From NCBI GenBank assembly GCA_018398765.1, contig JAHBMJ010002249.1, positions 1-49,274 of the forward strand: a stretch of 49,274 nucleotides of DNA, in the 5' to 3' direction. The position numbers were made by a program, and so were the translations under genes. The stretch is from Chromera velia. Taxonomy: Eukaryota > Sar > Chromeraceae. Positions 11,370-23,700 of the stretch are shown here, piece by piece (the stretch's first letter is position 1; the number at the start of each line of letters is the position of its first letter). A model generated the notes under the pieces. The model was not told the origin of the DNA and did not search any database. It was given only the letters and a program-made list of their open reading frames with translations.

Positions 11370-14176
11370 CGGATCTAAACCTGGCGCCGCTCAGACAGAA
11401 CCGTTACGACGTTACTCCAGGTTTCTACTAAGTAAAAGCATAATCATCGCCCCCCTGCCTCACAAAGCATAAACATACGGTCTCTTCTTTTGCGGTCTCT
11501 TTAATGCCTTCAAAAGCATGTACGGCAGCGAGTCTGCCAGTGACAAAAAAAAGGACAGGGAACAAGTTTTTGCGGGACGTTCACACAACTACCCACTTGT
11601 ATTTTGGAGCTTCTTTGAAGGTGGTTTTGGTTTTTGTAAGTGCGCAGTCCCTTTTTGTCCTCCTCTGGTCTCCCAGCTTTCCCTTCTTGTCTGCCTGCAA
11701 AGACACGTACAGCTATACAAAGGACTTCATCAAGGTTTTTTAAGATCTGTTTGCCCGTCTCCGTTTGAATGCGCTTTTTGATGCGTCTGTATATCTACTG
11801 TGAGTCCATGCATTGTCTGCATTCCTGTACAAGTGATTGATTGACAGATGTAGAGAGGAAAAGCGAGAGGGGAGGCAGGCAGAGAAAGTGATATTAACGT
11901 TTCATGGTTTCCATCTCAAGCCTAGATCTCAAGCGCATTCCATTTCTTTCAGGTCAATCAGCGCTTAGGTCTGGCATGCGCTGGCTTACCTGGGGGGCGC
12001 TCTCGACCACAGAGTCCTCGAAGGAAACATCATCGCCGATGGCGGCCGATGGTTCTGAAGAGTGGAAACGGGTCTTCGTCTGAAGAAAGGGAGGAGAAAG
12101 TCAAATAACACATGTGGGTTATTTAGAAGAACAAAGAGTGTACACACACAAAAGGACTGAAAAAGAATGATCTTCCTAAAGAAACAAAAACCTGAGAGCT
12201 CGGAACTACTGAAAATCCCCCAGAAAGGATATTTTATGAGAGTTTGTTTCCTTTGTAGCTTACTCGCTTTCTTGCTCACTTCCTTTCTTCCTCGTTCCAT
12301 CTGTCCGTCCTCCCTTTTTTCTTTCCTTCCTTCCTTCCGTCATTCCTCCCTCCCTCCCTTCCTTCCTTCCTTCCTTCCGTCCTTCTTCCCTTCTTTCCGT
12401 CCTTCTTCCTTTCCTTCCTTCCTTCCTTCCTTCCTTCCTTCTTGCCTTCCTTCCTTCATTTCTTCCTTCAGTCATTCCTCCCTTCCTTCCTTCCTTCCTT
12501 CCTTCCTTCCTTCAATCCTTCCTTCCTTCTTCCCTTCCTTCCTTCCTTCCTTCCTTCCTTCCTTCCTTCAATCCTTCTTTCAATCCTTCCTTCAATCCTT
12601 CCTTGCTTCCTTCCTTCCTTCCTTCCTTCGCTCTCACGCTCGCTCGCTCGTTTCTGCCATCTTTGACTGATTTTCACTGACAGGCATGGGCGCAAAACGA
12701 TGCGACTGACAGGGACCAAATGAAAACAAACCACTGACCCAGAGAGACGCGGTCATCACATGGAGCCCCAAGTGCTGCTTCTCAGTATGATCAAACTTTT
12801 AAGGAACAGAACCTGCATTCAATCACATCCCCAAGAGGCAACAAAGCCAAAAACGACGGTTCATGACGGTTCAAGGCAAACATCTGCTCAACAGTGCATC
12901 ATGTACTGACCCACACAGAGAAACGGAACTGCAGACTCACCAGAAGAATGGCGAAAGCAACCCCAGCTCCTCAGCAAAGGCAAAAAGTAGTCCCAGATCC
13001 TGCGTGCAACCACCGAACAAGAAAAGGATGAAGTTCTATAGGAGGGTCTGAGGTGCATCATGTTCTGACCTGATGGAACGGCTTGTAAGCAGTGAGACAA
13101 ACAAACTGATGAACTTACCGGAGAGCATGCGAAGGTCTCTCTGGATCCCCGAAACAGCCCAGTGGGAATCCTAAATCCTATCTGCAGGTACATACCAAGA
13201 AAGTAAGGAAGTCTGCATGAGAGCTTGGGCAAACTTTTTAAGGTGGGCCTGTGCCTAATATGATGCAACGAGTGTCACGGCTAGCTATAGTTCACGTCTG
13301 AAAGGAGACGGAACCTCAAACTCACCAGAAGGAAGATGAAAACAGCCCCAGTTCCCCCGATGAAGAAACTTTAAGCAAGAGCTCGAGCGCTTGCATAGAA
13401 GCACGCAAGGGGAAAAGGACGTGGATCAAAGAGTGAGAACAAGACGGCCCTCTCCAATTTTACCCACCATACTTACTGACAAAATGAGACGGGTAAATAA
13501 ACCCATGTCCAAAGAAGAGAGACGACTCAGGTTCTTTCTAAAGTCTGCTCAGAGTTAGAGTCTTCCATACAAAGTATAGAGCTGTTATGCCTGCAATATA
13601 GTGCGAGCTGATCTGAAAACATCAGCAGTGAATTAACAGCTTTGGAGCAGATCTGCAGTCCTGCAATGTCCAGATCGAGATAAATATGTAGTGTGTCTTG
13701 AGCTACATCTATGTGCATCAAAATCGGCTTCTTGGATATCCGATTTAAGGCTGGGGCACATTGATCCCATGATGTGTGCAGGCTCCGCCGCGCCCCGCCG
13801 CCGGCCGCGTTGCGGTAACGGGCGTGCAGCATGCCACCGCGTTGCGGTCATGCACACCGCTATATAATTTTTTTTCTCACTAACCCCAATTTAAAAACAC
13901 AAAATCGCACTCTCACATTGCTTAAAACTCTTTGTTTTGAGCTTTTAAGCATTGTTTAATACATAAAAAATACTAGAAAAGCTGGAGAACTATGGTTGTT
14001 TTGGAGACCGTTTTGATGTTGGAGACCGTTTGAGATAGATTTGTCTTCCTTCCTTCCTTCCTTCCTGCATTCTTTGCTTCATTCCGGTCAAATCTCTGCA
14101 GACACACAGACAAAAACAAGAACAAAAACTTTAAGCTCCTTCCTTCACTTGGTTACGACCATCTGAGCCTGCACCG
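11370..14176. other. repeat-rich intergenic region with exon-like islands
   Basis: No full gene could be assembled. Minus-strand islands look like exons flanked by AG and GT sites: 13119..13181 (acceptor CTGCAG, donor GTAAGT), 12941..12999 (donor GTGAGT) and 11990..12079 (donor GTAAGC). A fourth, less complete one ends at 13326. The 12999 and 13326 islands both encode a version of ELGL-S-FFW, so they may be copies. Joining 12941..12999 to 11990..12079 creates a stop, so I do not call a gene. A GC-rich patch with the doubled unit CCGCGTTGCGGT is at about 13800-13850, and AT-rich DNA follows. Confidence 0.4.
12318..12640. repeat. CTTC microsatellite
   Basis: About 320 bases of CCTT units with scattered interruptions on the + strand. 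Pro/Ser/Phe frames across it are repeat translations. Confidence 0.95.
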
Positions 14177-14891
14177 TTAGCCTTTCATTAATCCCTGACC
14201 TCGATGCTTCTCGCTCTCCTTCGAGGAATCTGCACCCATCCCACCCTGAGGAATAGACGCCAGAGAGGGGCGGGGAGAATCTGGCACTACCACTGCCTCC
14301 CTACTAGAATTCAGAGTCCCCCCGCAGCCCTCTCCGGCTTTCGACGTCCCAACACACACCGACGCTCCCTCGCTTCTTCCGAGTTCATCTGCCTTGTCTG
14401 CAATATGAGGACACGGAGAAAGGGACTCTAAGCTATCTTTTTCATCTTCAAGCTTTGCTGCTCTGACCACCGTCTCGAAGGCCAGAGTGCCCCACCCAAG
14501 AGCAAGAGAGATTGAGAAGATTTCTGCACCATGCTGCCTACCTACGCGCCCACTCCAGCAATCAAAGAGTCTTGTTGCTTTCTTTGTGCCAGCTCATCGA
14601 CAGAATGGAAAACACTCCAGAACGTCACGAAATATACAAACATACCCCAAACCAGTAATTACATCCCGATGATATCAAATGAAGTGAACCAGAACAATCA
14701 CAACACAAAAAGTCACAAAATCGGGTGATCGCGAACCAGTACACACACAAAATGACTTACCTAGGAAAAGTGGGGCCTACGAGGAAATTTCTTCCCCCAC
14801 TTAGCAAGCCCAATAGCATAACAGCTGCACCCCTACTGGCTGAGCTAGATGATATGGCAGCTGCATCCTCTGCACAAGCACATAACGACAT
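14177..14891 (-). CDS. weak candidate gene, two exons, function unknown
   Basis: Proposed exons are 14761..14891 and 14177..14537. The donor is AG|GTAAGT, the acceptor is GTAG|G, and the codon AG+G keeps frame to a TAA-type stop. The product would begin MSLCACAEDAAAISSS. It has two mildly hydrophobic stretches (GAAVMLLGLLSGG and IFSISLALGWGTLAF) and a polar tail rich in Ser, Glu and Gly. The alternative is that TGCAG at about 14870 is an acceptor and the gene starts further right. No family resemblance was recognised, and the acceptor lacks the usual TGCAG, so this could be chance. Confidence 0.28.
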
Positions 14892-15212
14892 CTGTTTTGA
14901 TCTGCGAGCTGTTTGTTGACAGACTGGCTTATGGATGGGATGACTGATATAATAGCTGACTGACTGACTGACTGACTGACTGACAGATCGTATGATTCTA
15001 CAGGGAGGGGCAGAATGGGGGTAAGAGAATCCCTTGGAGGTGCAATATGCTTGGCGTACATCCACAAAAATGAGCAAAATCCCAAGTCAAGAACTGACAG
15101 AGGTGAGAATGTCAGCAGAGGACGAGCAAAGACAAGCACTCAGAAGCAGGAGAGAGAGATAAAGTCATGCAAATGCGGGAGCGCCCGAAAGGCTGGTGAA
15201 GGAGGCCAGCAG

Positions 15213-15415
15213 GTTGTCTGTCTATCTGTCTGTCTGTCTGCTTGTCTGTCGGTTTGTTTGTCTGCTTATTTGTTTATCTGTCAGTCTGCCTGTTTGTCTG
15301 TTGTGTCCATGAAGTTTATGAAGAAAAGGAGGGAGAAGAAGAAGAAACGTATAGTCTGTCAGTCTGTCTGTCGGTTTGTTGGTTGGTCGGTCTGTCTGTC
15401 TGTCTTTCTGTTAGT
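15213..15415. repeat. degenerate TCTG repeat
   Basis: Interrupted TCTG/TTTG units in two blocks (15213-15303 and 15353-15413), separated by a GAAGAAG stretch. A similar GAAGAAGAAGAAAC segment recurs near 15555, suggesting local duplication of about 220 bases. Confidence 0.8.
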
Positions 15416-15943
15416 GAAAGTCTAGAGAGGCAAGGGGCGCTTAACTCTCATCTTTCGGGCCCCCTGCCCACACTGTTTGATTGTTGGTGTTGTTTTTTTA
15501 TCTTTGTTCTTTCTTTCTTTTTGTCTGTTGTGTTTATGAAGAAGATTCAAGAGGGAGAAGAAGAAGAAACATATATAGTCTGTTTGTTAGTATATATAGT
15601 AGTCGTTTATATATATACAGATGATTTTTTGAATTTAAAAAAACAAAGCGCGCACGGAAGTATAAGTTTGCATGGCTCAGTTGCATGCATGCATTAATTT
15701 AATTGGGTTGTTCTCTGCCGTCAAAGGGTAGCCTTTGCCAAGGAGACAAACTTTTAGAAAGTTTTTGCCCTGCCTCTCCCCTCTTTTCGTTGTTCTCCAA
15801 GTTCTACTCTACCGCCGCTTGAGAAATAAGCCGCAGTAAAAGTGATTAATGAGCAGTGTTCCTAGATTCAGAACAGATGGGACGAACCGGAACTTTTTGA
15901 CAGACTAGGCTAGATCCGCCCCTCATACATGGGGACGCGGCAT

Positions 15944-16011
15944 GCATAACAAAAACCTCAATCACATATTTAATTGGCATAACAAAAACCTCAATCAATC
16001 AAATTTAATTG
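15944..16011. repeat. two-copy tandem duplication
   Basis: Units 15944-15976 and 15977-16011 share GCATAACAAAAACCTCAATC and TTTAATTG; the second has a short extra ATCA-type insertion. Confidence 0.8.
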
Positions 16012-16133
16012 GCATGCAGAGATCTGACGTAAGCAAGCTTGCGAACGGCCCTGGAAAGCAAGAAAAATGAGAACTGCGCGATTGACGCACGCCGGCCATT
16101 GCATGGTGCATGCATGGTAGCGCCGACCCCCCC

Positions 16134-16278
16134 NNNNNNNNNNNNNNNNNNNNNNNNNNNNNNNNNNNNNNNNNNNNNNNNNNNNNNNNNNNNNNNNNNN
16201 NNNNNNNNNNNNNNNNNNNNNNNNNNNNNNNNNNNNNNNNNNNNNNNNNNNNNNNNNNNNNNNNNNNNNNNNNNNNNN
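16134..16278. other. assembly gap of 145 N with C-rich flanks
   Basis: The gap sits between a run of C and the direct repeat CCCCGCGGGAAAAAAGC, which occurs twice just to its right (about 16279 and 16315). The missing part is probably a C-rich minisatellite. Any frame crossing it is meaningless. Confidence 0.95.
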
Positions 16279-16544
16279 CCCCGCGGGAAAAAAGCAGCGC
16301 GGAAACCCCCCCCCCCGCGGGAAAAAAGCCCGACGGCCATCTGACGCACGCATGCATGGCGCAAATCCAGCCTTTCGGGGCCGGGTTTTTGGCGAAAGAC
16401 TAGCGTGCATAGCGCGCGCGCATATGGGCTGGGGTATTTTTGTTTTGTAAGTGCCCCCCGCTTCGCTTTCCGGGGCCATTGAAGATGGTCGATAGATGGT
16501 CGACAGTGCGAAGATCTTAATTTCCACTCCTTTTCGTTCGGACC

Positions 16545-16575
16545 CCACCTATATAGCTCTTTCAGTCTCACAATT
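16545..16575 (+). promoter_or_regulatory. possible core promoter of the CDK gene
   Basis: A TATATAG element at about 16550-16556 lies 210 bases before the kinase ATG and is followed by a TCAGTCTCACA stretch that could serve as an initiator. This is position and resemblance only; no transcript start is known. Confidence 0.2.
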
Positions 16576-16766
16576 TGCACTCCCCATTATCTATGAGAGA
16601 AACGAATTTCAACAGATGCGTTCTGTGATCATCTGTAGAGCTACTGGATTGTATATTTTGCGCGCGTGTCTGGCGGCCAGAGTGACAGATTGCGATCGAT
16701 TGTCCGTCTCCTCCAGCAGGTTGCGGCTCGATGCTGTCCTGAGGGGGGTGGAGCGGCCGCGAGAGA

Positions 16767-19324
16767 ATGTTGCTGGACCGTTCTCTGGATGACTTTGAGA
16801 TTCTGGAGCTCGTGGGTGAGGGAACGTACGGGAAGGTCCACAGGGCGATTGACAAACGGACCCGTCAGGTAGTTGCCCTCAAGGAGGTGGTCTTGAAGAC
16901 TGCCCACGAAGGTTTTCCCGTGACTTCCATCCGAGAGATCAAAATTCTGCGACGACTCAAACACGCAAACATCATCAATCTACAGGGCATTGTGGCCCCT
17001 GCCCCAGCGTCTTTTCACGCAGAGTTGAGAAAACGAGCAGACACCCTCCCACCGGGCACGCCTGCCTCTCGCACCGCCCCGCCCGGTCCTGTCACCTCCC
17101 AACAGCAACAACAGCAGCAGCAGCCCCCCCAATCGCAACAAAATCCGCAACAGGGCCAGCAGCAGAAGGACATGCCCTCAGGTATTCACATGCTGTTCGA
17201 CTGGATGCAACACGACCTCACCGGAGTGTTGCAGGAGCAGAATATGGCCAAAAAACTTTTCCACCCGTCTCAGACCAAATGCGTCATGCAGCAGCTCTTG
17301 ACAGGTCTCGAGTTCAGCCACAGGAACGGAATCGTTCACAGAGACATCAAGTGTGCGAATTTGTTAATCAGTCACGATGGTATTCTCAAACTGGCAGATT
17401 TCGGTCTGGCCAGAGAATTCGATTTTGTCCCTCCCGATGCCGAATCGTTCGATGTACCGCCCGGATACACCAACAAGGTCATCACCCTATGGTACAGACC
17501 CCCCGAGCTTCTGCTCGGCTCCACCCAGTACGGCCCTGCTATCGACATTTGGTCTGCAGGCTGCATCATGGGGGAGATTCTCATGGGTGGTGCCCTCTTT
17601 TGTACAGATACAGAGATGAAAGTTCTTGATCGCATCTTCAACCTGCGGGGTTTCCCTGTCTCCACCCCCTCCGAAGCCCCCCCCCCTCTCCCCGACGGGA
17701 CCCCTGCGTGCCCTGTATGGCCGGGCGTCGAGAGCCTCCCTCTCTGGAAGGAGGCACAGAAGCTCCCCTCGGCCAAACGGAAACCCACAGACAGACTCCG
17801 ACAAGTGCTCGAGAACCTCCCCTCAGACGCGCAGGACCTCCTTGGGGGGCTGTTGGCAGTCAACCCATTTCATCGTCTCACGGCGGCAGCAGCACTGGAG
17901 CACCCCTACTTCAGGAGCCCCCCCCTGCCCTGTCAGCCCCGCGATCTGCCCTTGAACAAGTCGCACAGCTGTCACGAGTTGAGGATGAAGAAGACGTTTG
18001 GGAGGTGAGTCTGTCTGGCTTCATTCTTCTGTGCCAACGGCTGAATTGGAGTAAATGGCTGTCTGAATTTGTCGTTGCATGTGGGTGTGTTTGAGTGTGT
18101 GCGTGTGGGGCCCATAAGACAAATGAAGAGCTGAACATGTCAGGGTTGGCGGAAGGAAAAGTCTGAATTTCTCTCTTGCGTGTGGGCAGCAATCCGAGTG
18201 GTGGGCACACCAAAGAAAGAGCGAGGGTCCAGAGTGGACAGTAGGCAGGATTAGCCGGGGAAGGGAGGGGAGGAGAGAAGGGTCTCGCAAAGAGGGCGGT
18301 AGAAGTGCACGAGTATCGTGAGAGACAGGAAAGGGTGGTAAAGTAAAGAAAAGGAGAGTCGAAGCAGGCCAGAGACTTGTTCCTCATATTGTTTTGTCTA
18401 TTTGTCGTTTTCTCAGTGAGGTGTATCAGTTTTTGAGTCTGTGAGTGAAACGCCAGGAAAAGGAAACGAAAGAACGAGAAGGAGTCTGCGAGTCTGCTGA
18501 AAAGGAAAAGAAGGCACTTAAGAACAAGAGTACAGTAGGTATGTTTTGTCTCTCTGTGTTAATCTCCTCGCAGCCCACCTCTTTTGTATGCCCACCTTTT
18601 CTTTTCTTTTCAGGATGTGTGCCTCTGTGCGTGCGGGTCCTCCCCTCCACGCCCCCTCTGTTTTGTCTCTCAAACATTTCTCCTTCCTTTTTCTGCACGT
18701 GACCGAACCCTTCCTGCACGTGACGGTCTTGAAATTTTAGCATAGGGGGAATCACATGGGTCTCCCTCCCTCCAGCGTTTTCGATTGAGTTATTGGACCC
18801 TACTTACTTAACATGCTGTGTCTCTTTCTGTCCCTCTGTCCGTCCGCAGGTCTCATGAATTCTTCCAGAACGCCGCGCAGATGGGTGCGGGAGGACAGAA
18901 TCCGGCTGCAGCCCCCCCACCTGCATCCTCATTCGAGCCCCCCTCCCACCCCCAGGCTCCATCAGCCTCAACGGCCACACACCAGCCGCATCATGCTGCC
19001 TTCGAGGGACACCAGCAGCAGATCGTAGGTGATCATTCTGCGGTCCCTCAGGCAAATCCCCTGTCCACTCGTGTGCACACAGCTGCTGAAATGGGAGAGG
19101 GAGCAGGGGGACATGTTGGTGGCGGCACGGCTCTTCATGCTGATTCGTGGGCCCCCCCTCCTCAGCCTGACCCAGGGGGGGGTCAGGGGTCAACTGGCTC
19201 ATCAAGCGCTGTTCAACAAGGACCCGGCTTCGACCATCACATTCCTTACACAGAGGGGCGAGGGAATCCCGAAATTGAAGCCAAGATGTCGTTTGAACAC
19301 CAGGCAAAACGGAGACACATTTAA
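16767..19324 (+). CDS. cyclin-dependent kinase, CDK9/CDK12-like
   Basis: Ser/Thr kinase, probably cyclin-bound and acting on RNA polymerase II, as judged from family resemblance. Exons 16767..18004 and 18850..19324 (AG|GTGAGT, CCGCAG|G) give 570 residues. Visible features: Gly loop GEGTYGKV 17-24, Lys39 in VALKEV, cyclin-helix PVTSIRE 51-57 (in place of PITAIRE), catalytic HRDIKCANLL 191-200, DFG 211-213, activation-loop Thr235 in GYTNKVITLWYRPPELLLG. The YTNKVITLWYRPPELLLG form is that of CDK9/CDK12/plant CDKC. An insert of about 60 residues with a polyglutamine run (112-119 and after) lies in the N lobe, between the PVTSIRE helix region and the hinge. The second exon encodes a Pro/His/Gln/Gly-rich tail without a domain. 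Whether it is CDK9 or CDK12/13 is unresolved. Confidence 0.93.
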
Positions 19325-20408
19325 AATGTGTAAATAGGTATATCAATCAATCAATTGACTATATATAAGCCGCCAGAGCCTAACCCTTATAATCCCCTAT
19401 ATATATGTCAACTTGACTAAGAAAATATAAATTTGTGTATTGATCATGAATCATTCATTGATATTCATTTTATCATATAGTTTTCATTTAAGTGGCGATA
19501 AATTAAGACTATTATTATAAGTCCAGATTTTTGAAAAAATTTCAAGTTGTACTAGAGTTTGTATCATGTAATATACCGTGACATGCATTAATTCATTTTT
19601 AAATTAATATACTTCTGAATAATATTAAATAATATCATCTTCATTGAATGTCATAGCGTAAACATTAACGCTGGCCTAGTATGATCGATCTCTAAACGTA
19701 CTGTGACGACTGTCTGACTGACAGTGACTAGCTGCAAATAGATACACATTTTTTTTTCTCGTGCGTTGCCGCTAAAGTTGCTGCCATGCAAACGCTGGAA
19801 GCCTAGAAATAGGCTGCTAGCGATGGTAGATGATGATGATGATAATATCGATGATGATCATAATGATGCTAACATCTAGCCTGCGGCTAGTAACATTCAC
19901 GCAAATTAATGTATTAATTAAACTTATTGAAGTCAACTTAAATTTAGTCTTAAAAAATTATGTAAATGTACTAAACTAGGTACTAAAAGCCACGTCATCA
20001 TCTTTATGTAAAAAACTTTCTCGTTTGACACGTATAACGTTTGCTTTAATTATTACGTATTCATTCAAAGTTCAAAGTTTAATCATCTTATTTTGAATTT
20101 CTAGTTGCATTTAATGTATTAATTAGATATATAAAGAGTTGCATGAACATCTGACTTCTTTGTCTCCACTTAGTGGTCCAGACAAGCATGTGCACTGTAT
20201 GAAGTAACAGAAAAATCACTCCATCTCACGATCCATCCGCGCATGCAACAAGTGTTTGACGAAGTCCTCCTGCAAATAATGATACAAATATCCAGTTGCA
20301 TGAAGATCTTAACTTGGAATTGAACACAGCCTCATTATATGTAATCAAAACAGGAGTGCTTATACATGAAGGAAAAGACTGAAAGGCAGGAACGCACGCA
20401 CGCGCACG

Positions 20409-20447
<39 letters not shown>

Positions 20448-20448
20448 G

Positions 20449-20487
<39 letters not shown>

Positions 20488-20711
20488 ATGGACCGAGACG
20501 CCTTTGTAACGGTGAATCTGCCATAGGAACGGGAATAAAGATATATTGGACACGACGAAGAACACCACGTCTAGATTCTGTCAATGGGGGGACTCAGAAG
20601 AATGAGAGGCCGAGGCACAGGCACAAATCGTATTTGAGCGAGAGAAAAATCTGGGTAGACTCGCCGCATGAATCGATTCACTGGGGCAACGTGAGCCCCG
20701 CAAAACGGCTG
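19325..20711. other. AT-rich spacer between convergent genes
   Basis: Holds the 3' ends of the CDK gene (+) and the GalT-like gene (-). It is strongly AT-rich from 19340 to 20160, with a short GAT repeat near 19830 and a CA repeat further right. No coding potential was seen. Confidence 0.7.
20411..20484. repeat. CA dinucleotide microsatellite
   Basis: About 70 bases of CA with a GCAC interruption. Cys/Val frames here are artefacts. Confidence 0.95.
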
Positions 20712-23700
20712 TCAGACTGTCAGAGGACTGACCGGAGAGATGAATGCGATTGATGGGACCATGCTGGAGAATTCACTGGGACCGTACGTACAAGCGAACC
20801 CGGCCACGCGCTGCGATTCCTTTTCACCATTTGAGGCATCCCCTCTTGGCCTCTTCCCGTCCTTTTCCCTGCTTCCGGGCTTCCCAGAGCCTATGTGCGG
20901 TACTGCGTGAAGTGTCACAGCATCCGTTCCTCTGGCGGCATTCCATTCTCTCCACCGGGACTCCAACTTTCTCACGGCCCGCTCTCTCTTCCTGAGAGCG
21001 ATTGCAATGGCATCCGGAAGATCGCTGCGAGGTCCTTCGGGCGAACTGTCCCTCTTGAGTGTGGGCTTTCGGGAAATCGATTGGGCTGCTGATGGAGGGG
21101 GGGGAATGGCAATGCGAAGAAGAGAAGGAGCAGGCCGGGGGTCTGTGTTGCAGTGCAGACCCCTCAGAGAAGTGAATTGAAGACGAATGTGCCAGTGGAA
21201 CGCTGCTCCAACGACGAGGGGCGGCGCAACACGCGCCCGGGACTGGGCGTTTGAGTGGGAGGACCCCGAATGGCCCTCTGCCCCCCCACCCCCGCTGTGC
21301 GTCCCCGCACCTGAGGAAGCGAAGGCCTGCCCGCCCCTTCCAACACTCGCCGCACTCTCAAAGTTCTCTACCGGGGAAAATGCACACCCCAGCCCTCCAC
21401 CGCCAAATGGGTCGTTGTCACCTCCGCCTCTCCTCTTTCCTCCACCCCCTGCAGAGTCCGACCAAGAGCAAGGCAGGCCTCCTCCTTGTCCCCCCTCACT
21501 TCCAGGAGACAGAGGCACAGGGGCAGAGAGGAGCACCCACCGATAGGCGGCGTCCTGGAGGCTTTTCAGAACCGGGGAGGCACGACACACGGCTCCAAAT
21601 ACGTGCTGCCACATGCTTGCCTGCACGCAGCAGAGTTCGACAGAAGAAGAAAACGACAGCACCGCATTTATTTATTCAGATGAGGGTGCACAACGTCAGC
21701 AGGCAGGCACCTCTTTCGATCATGCCACTTCCTTCCACACGTACATTTCTTCTTTCCTGCACAATTAAGAATCGTTCCTTGATTGGACTGCAAATAGGAA
21801 CGTATGATTAATTTTTGAGCTTTCTTTCTTTGGCTCTCTCGGTCTATCTTCTGGTTTGAAGTCCAAACCACAGGAAGGAAAACGACATACAGAAAAGGCA
21901 GTGCAAGACTAGTAGAAACAATTGACAGAGTGGACTCTGGCCAGGGAACCTTTTGGCTCTCTCTGCCTTCTTCTCTTTCAACCTGCCTGCCTGTCTCTCA
22001 CATTCTACCATGACTCACTGACCAAGTCGTTCAGCTCCCTCGGCGTCACGTGCGCCTCCTGAGGGAGGGAACCCGGCGCCGCCAGAGCGGCTGCTGCAGC
22101 AGCGCTTCCTCCATCCCCCCCTGCGGCAGAACCTCTCTGTTCCTTGTCATTTCCCCGAAACAGACGGTCTCTCTCTCCTCTCGAATTCCCCCCTCTCCCT
22201 GTTGCCCCCCCTCCCGCAACGTGTCGGTCTTCCCCATCTCTTTCACGATCTCTTTCCCCCCCTGCCGCACCTTGCCGTCGTGCTTTCTCTTTGTCCCCCT
22301 CCCCCCGCGTTCCCCCTTCTGGAGTGGCCACAGCTCGTGCAGGGGGGGGGCCCTGTCCTCCTTCTGACGGCGGAACAATGAAAGGGCGGTGTGCCACGGG
22401 AACAATCCAGATCTCCAAAGTACTCCTTTCCCCCCTGTCCCCGCACAGAAAGTTTTCCCTCTCCGCTCTGTCGGCCCCCCCCTTTGCCTTCCCTGAGGCC
22501 ATGCCGACCCTCCCGACATTCCAGAGAGAGTCGGGGGAGTCGTCCATTGAGGACCCCACAGCACCGGAGGGCGGCACAAGGGCCACGAAGTGTTTCGTTC
22601 TGTGCAAAACCCGCCGTTTTCCCTCTGCTTTGTCTCCACTTTCATGAGCTAACAAAGAACAGTACGGGCACAAACCCGTCTCACGGAAATATGTACACGC
22701 AGAGTCGACGCATTCCTTCACGGCCCAAGGGACGGCAGGAAGACCCGACACAGAGATGGTCGTGTGGGAGAGGGGTTTCCACTCACTCCGCACAGCAACG
22801 TACCCCTCTGCCCCCTGGCTGCTTGAGGACGCCCAACCGTCAGACCGATGCATCCCCTGGCCATGACAAGGGACCGGAGGGGGTTGAGGCACTGGCCTCC
22901 CACCCCCGCCGTGTGAGACAGGAGGAGGTCCCCCCAGCAGATTGGAGGTGAAGAGGTTCTCAGGAGAGTAGGGGTCCACAACGGGGGCAGGCAGTGCCAT
23001 GGCGGGATTGCAGGACATGCGCCTGGAATTCCTCCGGATCCCCGTGGGAGCTGCAAAAGGAAGAGAGAAGCGGCAGTGTAGGACATAAATTGCATGGTGT
23101 CGACTCAGCAACGAAAAGAAGGAATATAGAAAAAAGACAAGAAAACCTGGGACAGAAGGGGGAGGAAGAAACCAATCGACAGCCATTTGTCATGTTTCTA
23201 TCGACACCATGTGACCTCACTCAGTCCCTTGTAGAAAGAAGCAAGCGGCTGACGTACCCGGGCTCTGTCTATTTGACGACTGTCCCTGGGGCCTCTGCGA
23301 TGGAAGCTGAAGGGTCAGATGAGGAGGTTGCCACACAGCAATCAGCCTTCTGGCCACAGCCCGGACTCTCCTGAACAGTGCGTGGAACACCAAGGCGATC
23401 TGATGGAGAGGTTCTGCCTCCAGAGGCCTCAAGCACTCGTGGGCACGTGAGCAGACGATGACTTCATTCACGGGGGAGGCTGAGCGGGTCACAGCACCTC
23501 CAGGAATACCGCGGAATGCAGGCTGCAGGTATGTACATATGTACGTATATTTACATGCAGATCCAGAACGGATACAGGCCGACTACGGCCAGGATGACGA
23601 GGATGCAGTTTCTGAAAGATGCCAAAAGGCACAGACAGTAGAAAGAAATGAAACTGTCAGCACAAGCAAGGCGCTGGATGAAAAAAAGACAGACAGAGAG

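Larger units (their letters stand above)
14892..16766. other. intergenic region upstream of the CDK gene, with gap
   Basis: Contains GACT repeats (about 14955-14985), TCTG repeats (about 15213-15415), a two-copy 33/35-base tandem duplication, TGCATGCA palindromes at 15682 and 16107, an N gap, and one copy of the dispersed 25-base inverted repeat (16455-16479). No gene seen. Confidence 0.6.

Noticed and set aside
12167-12670. A 167-codon plus-strand Pro/Ser/Phe frame
   Set aside because: Pure translation of the CCTT repeat.
20226-20584. Cys/Val-rich minus-strand frames
   Set aside because: Translations of the CA repeat.
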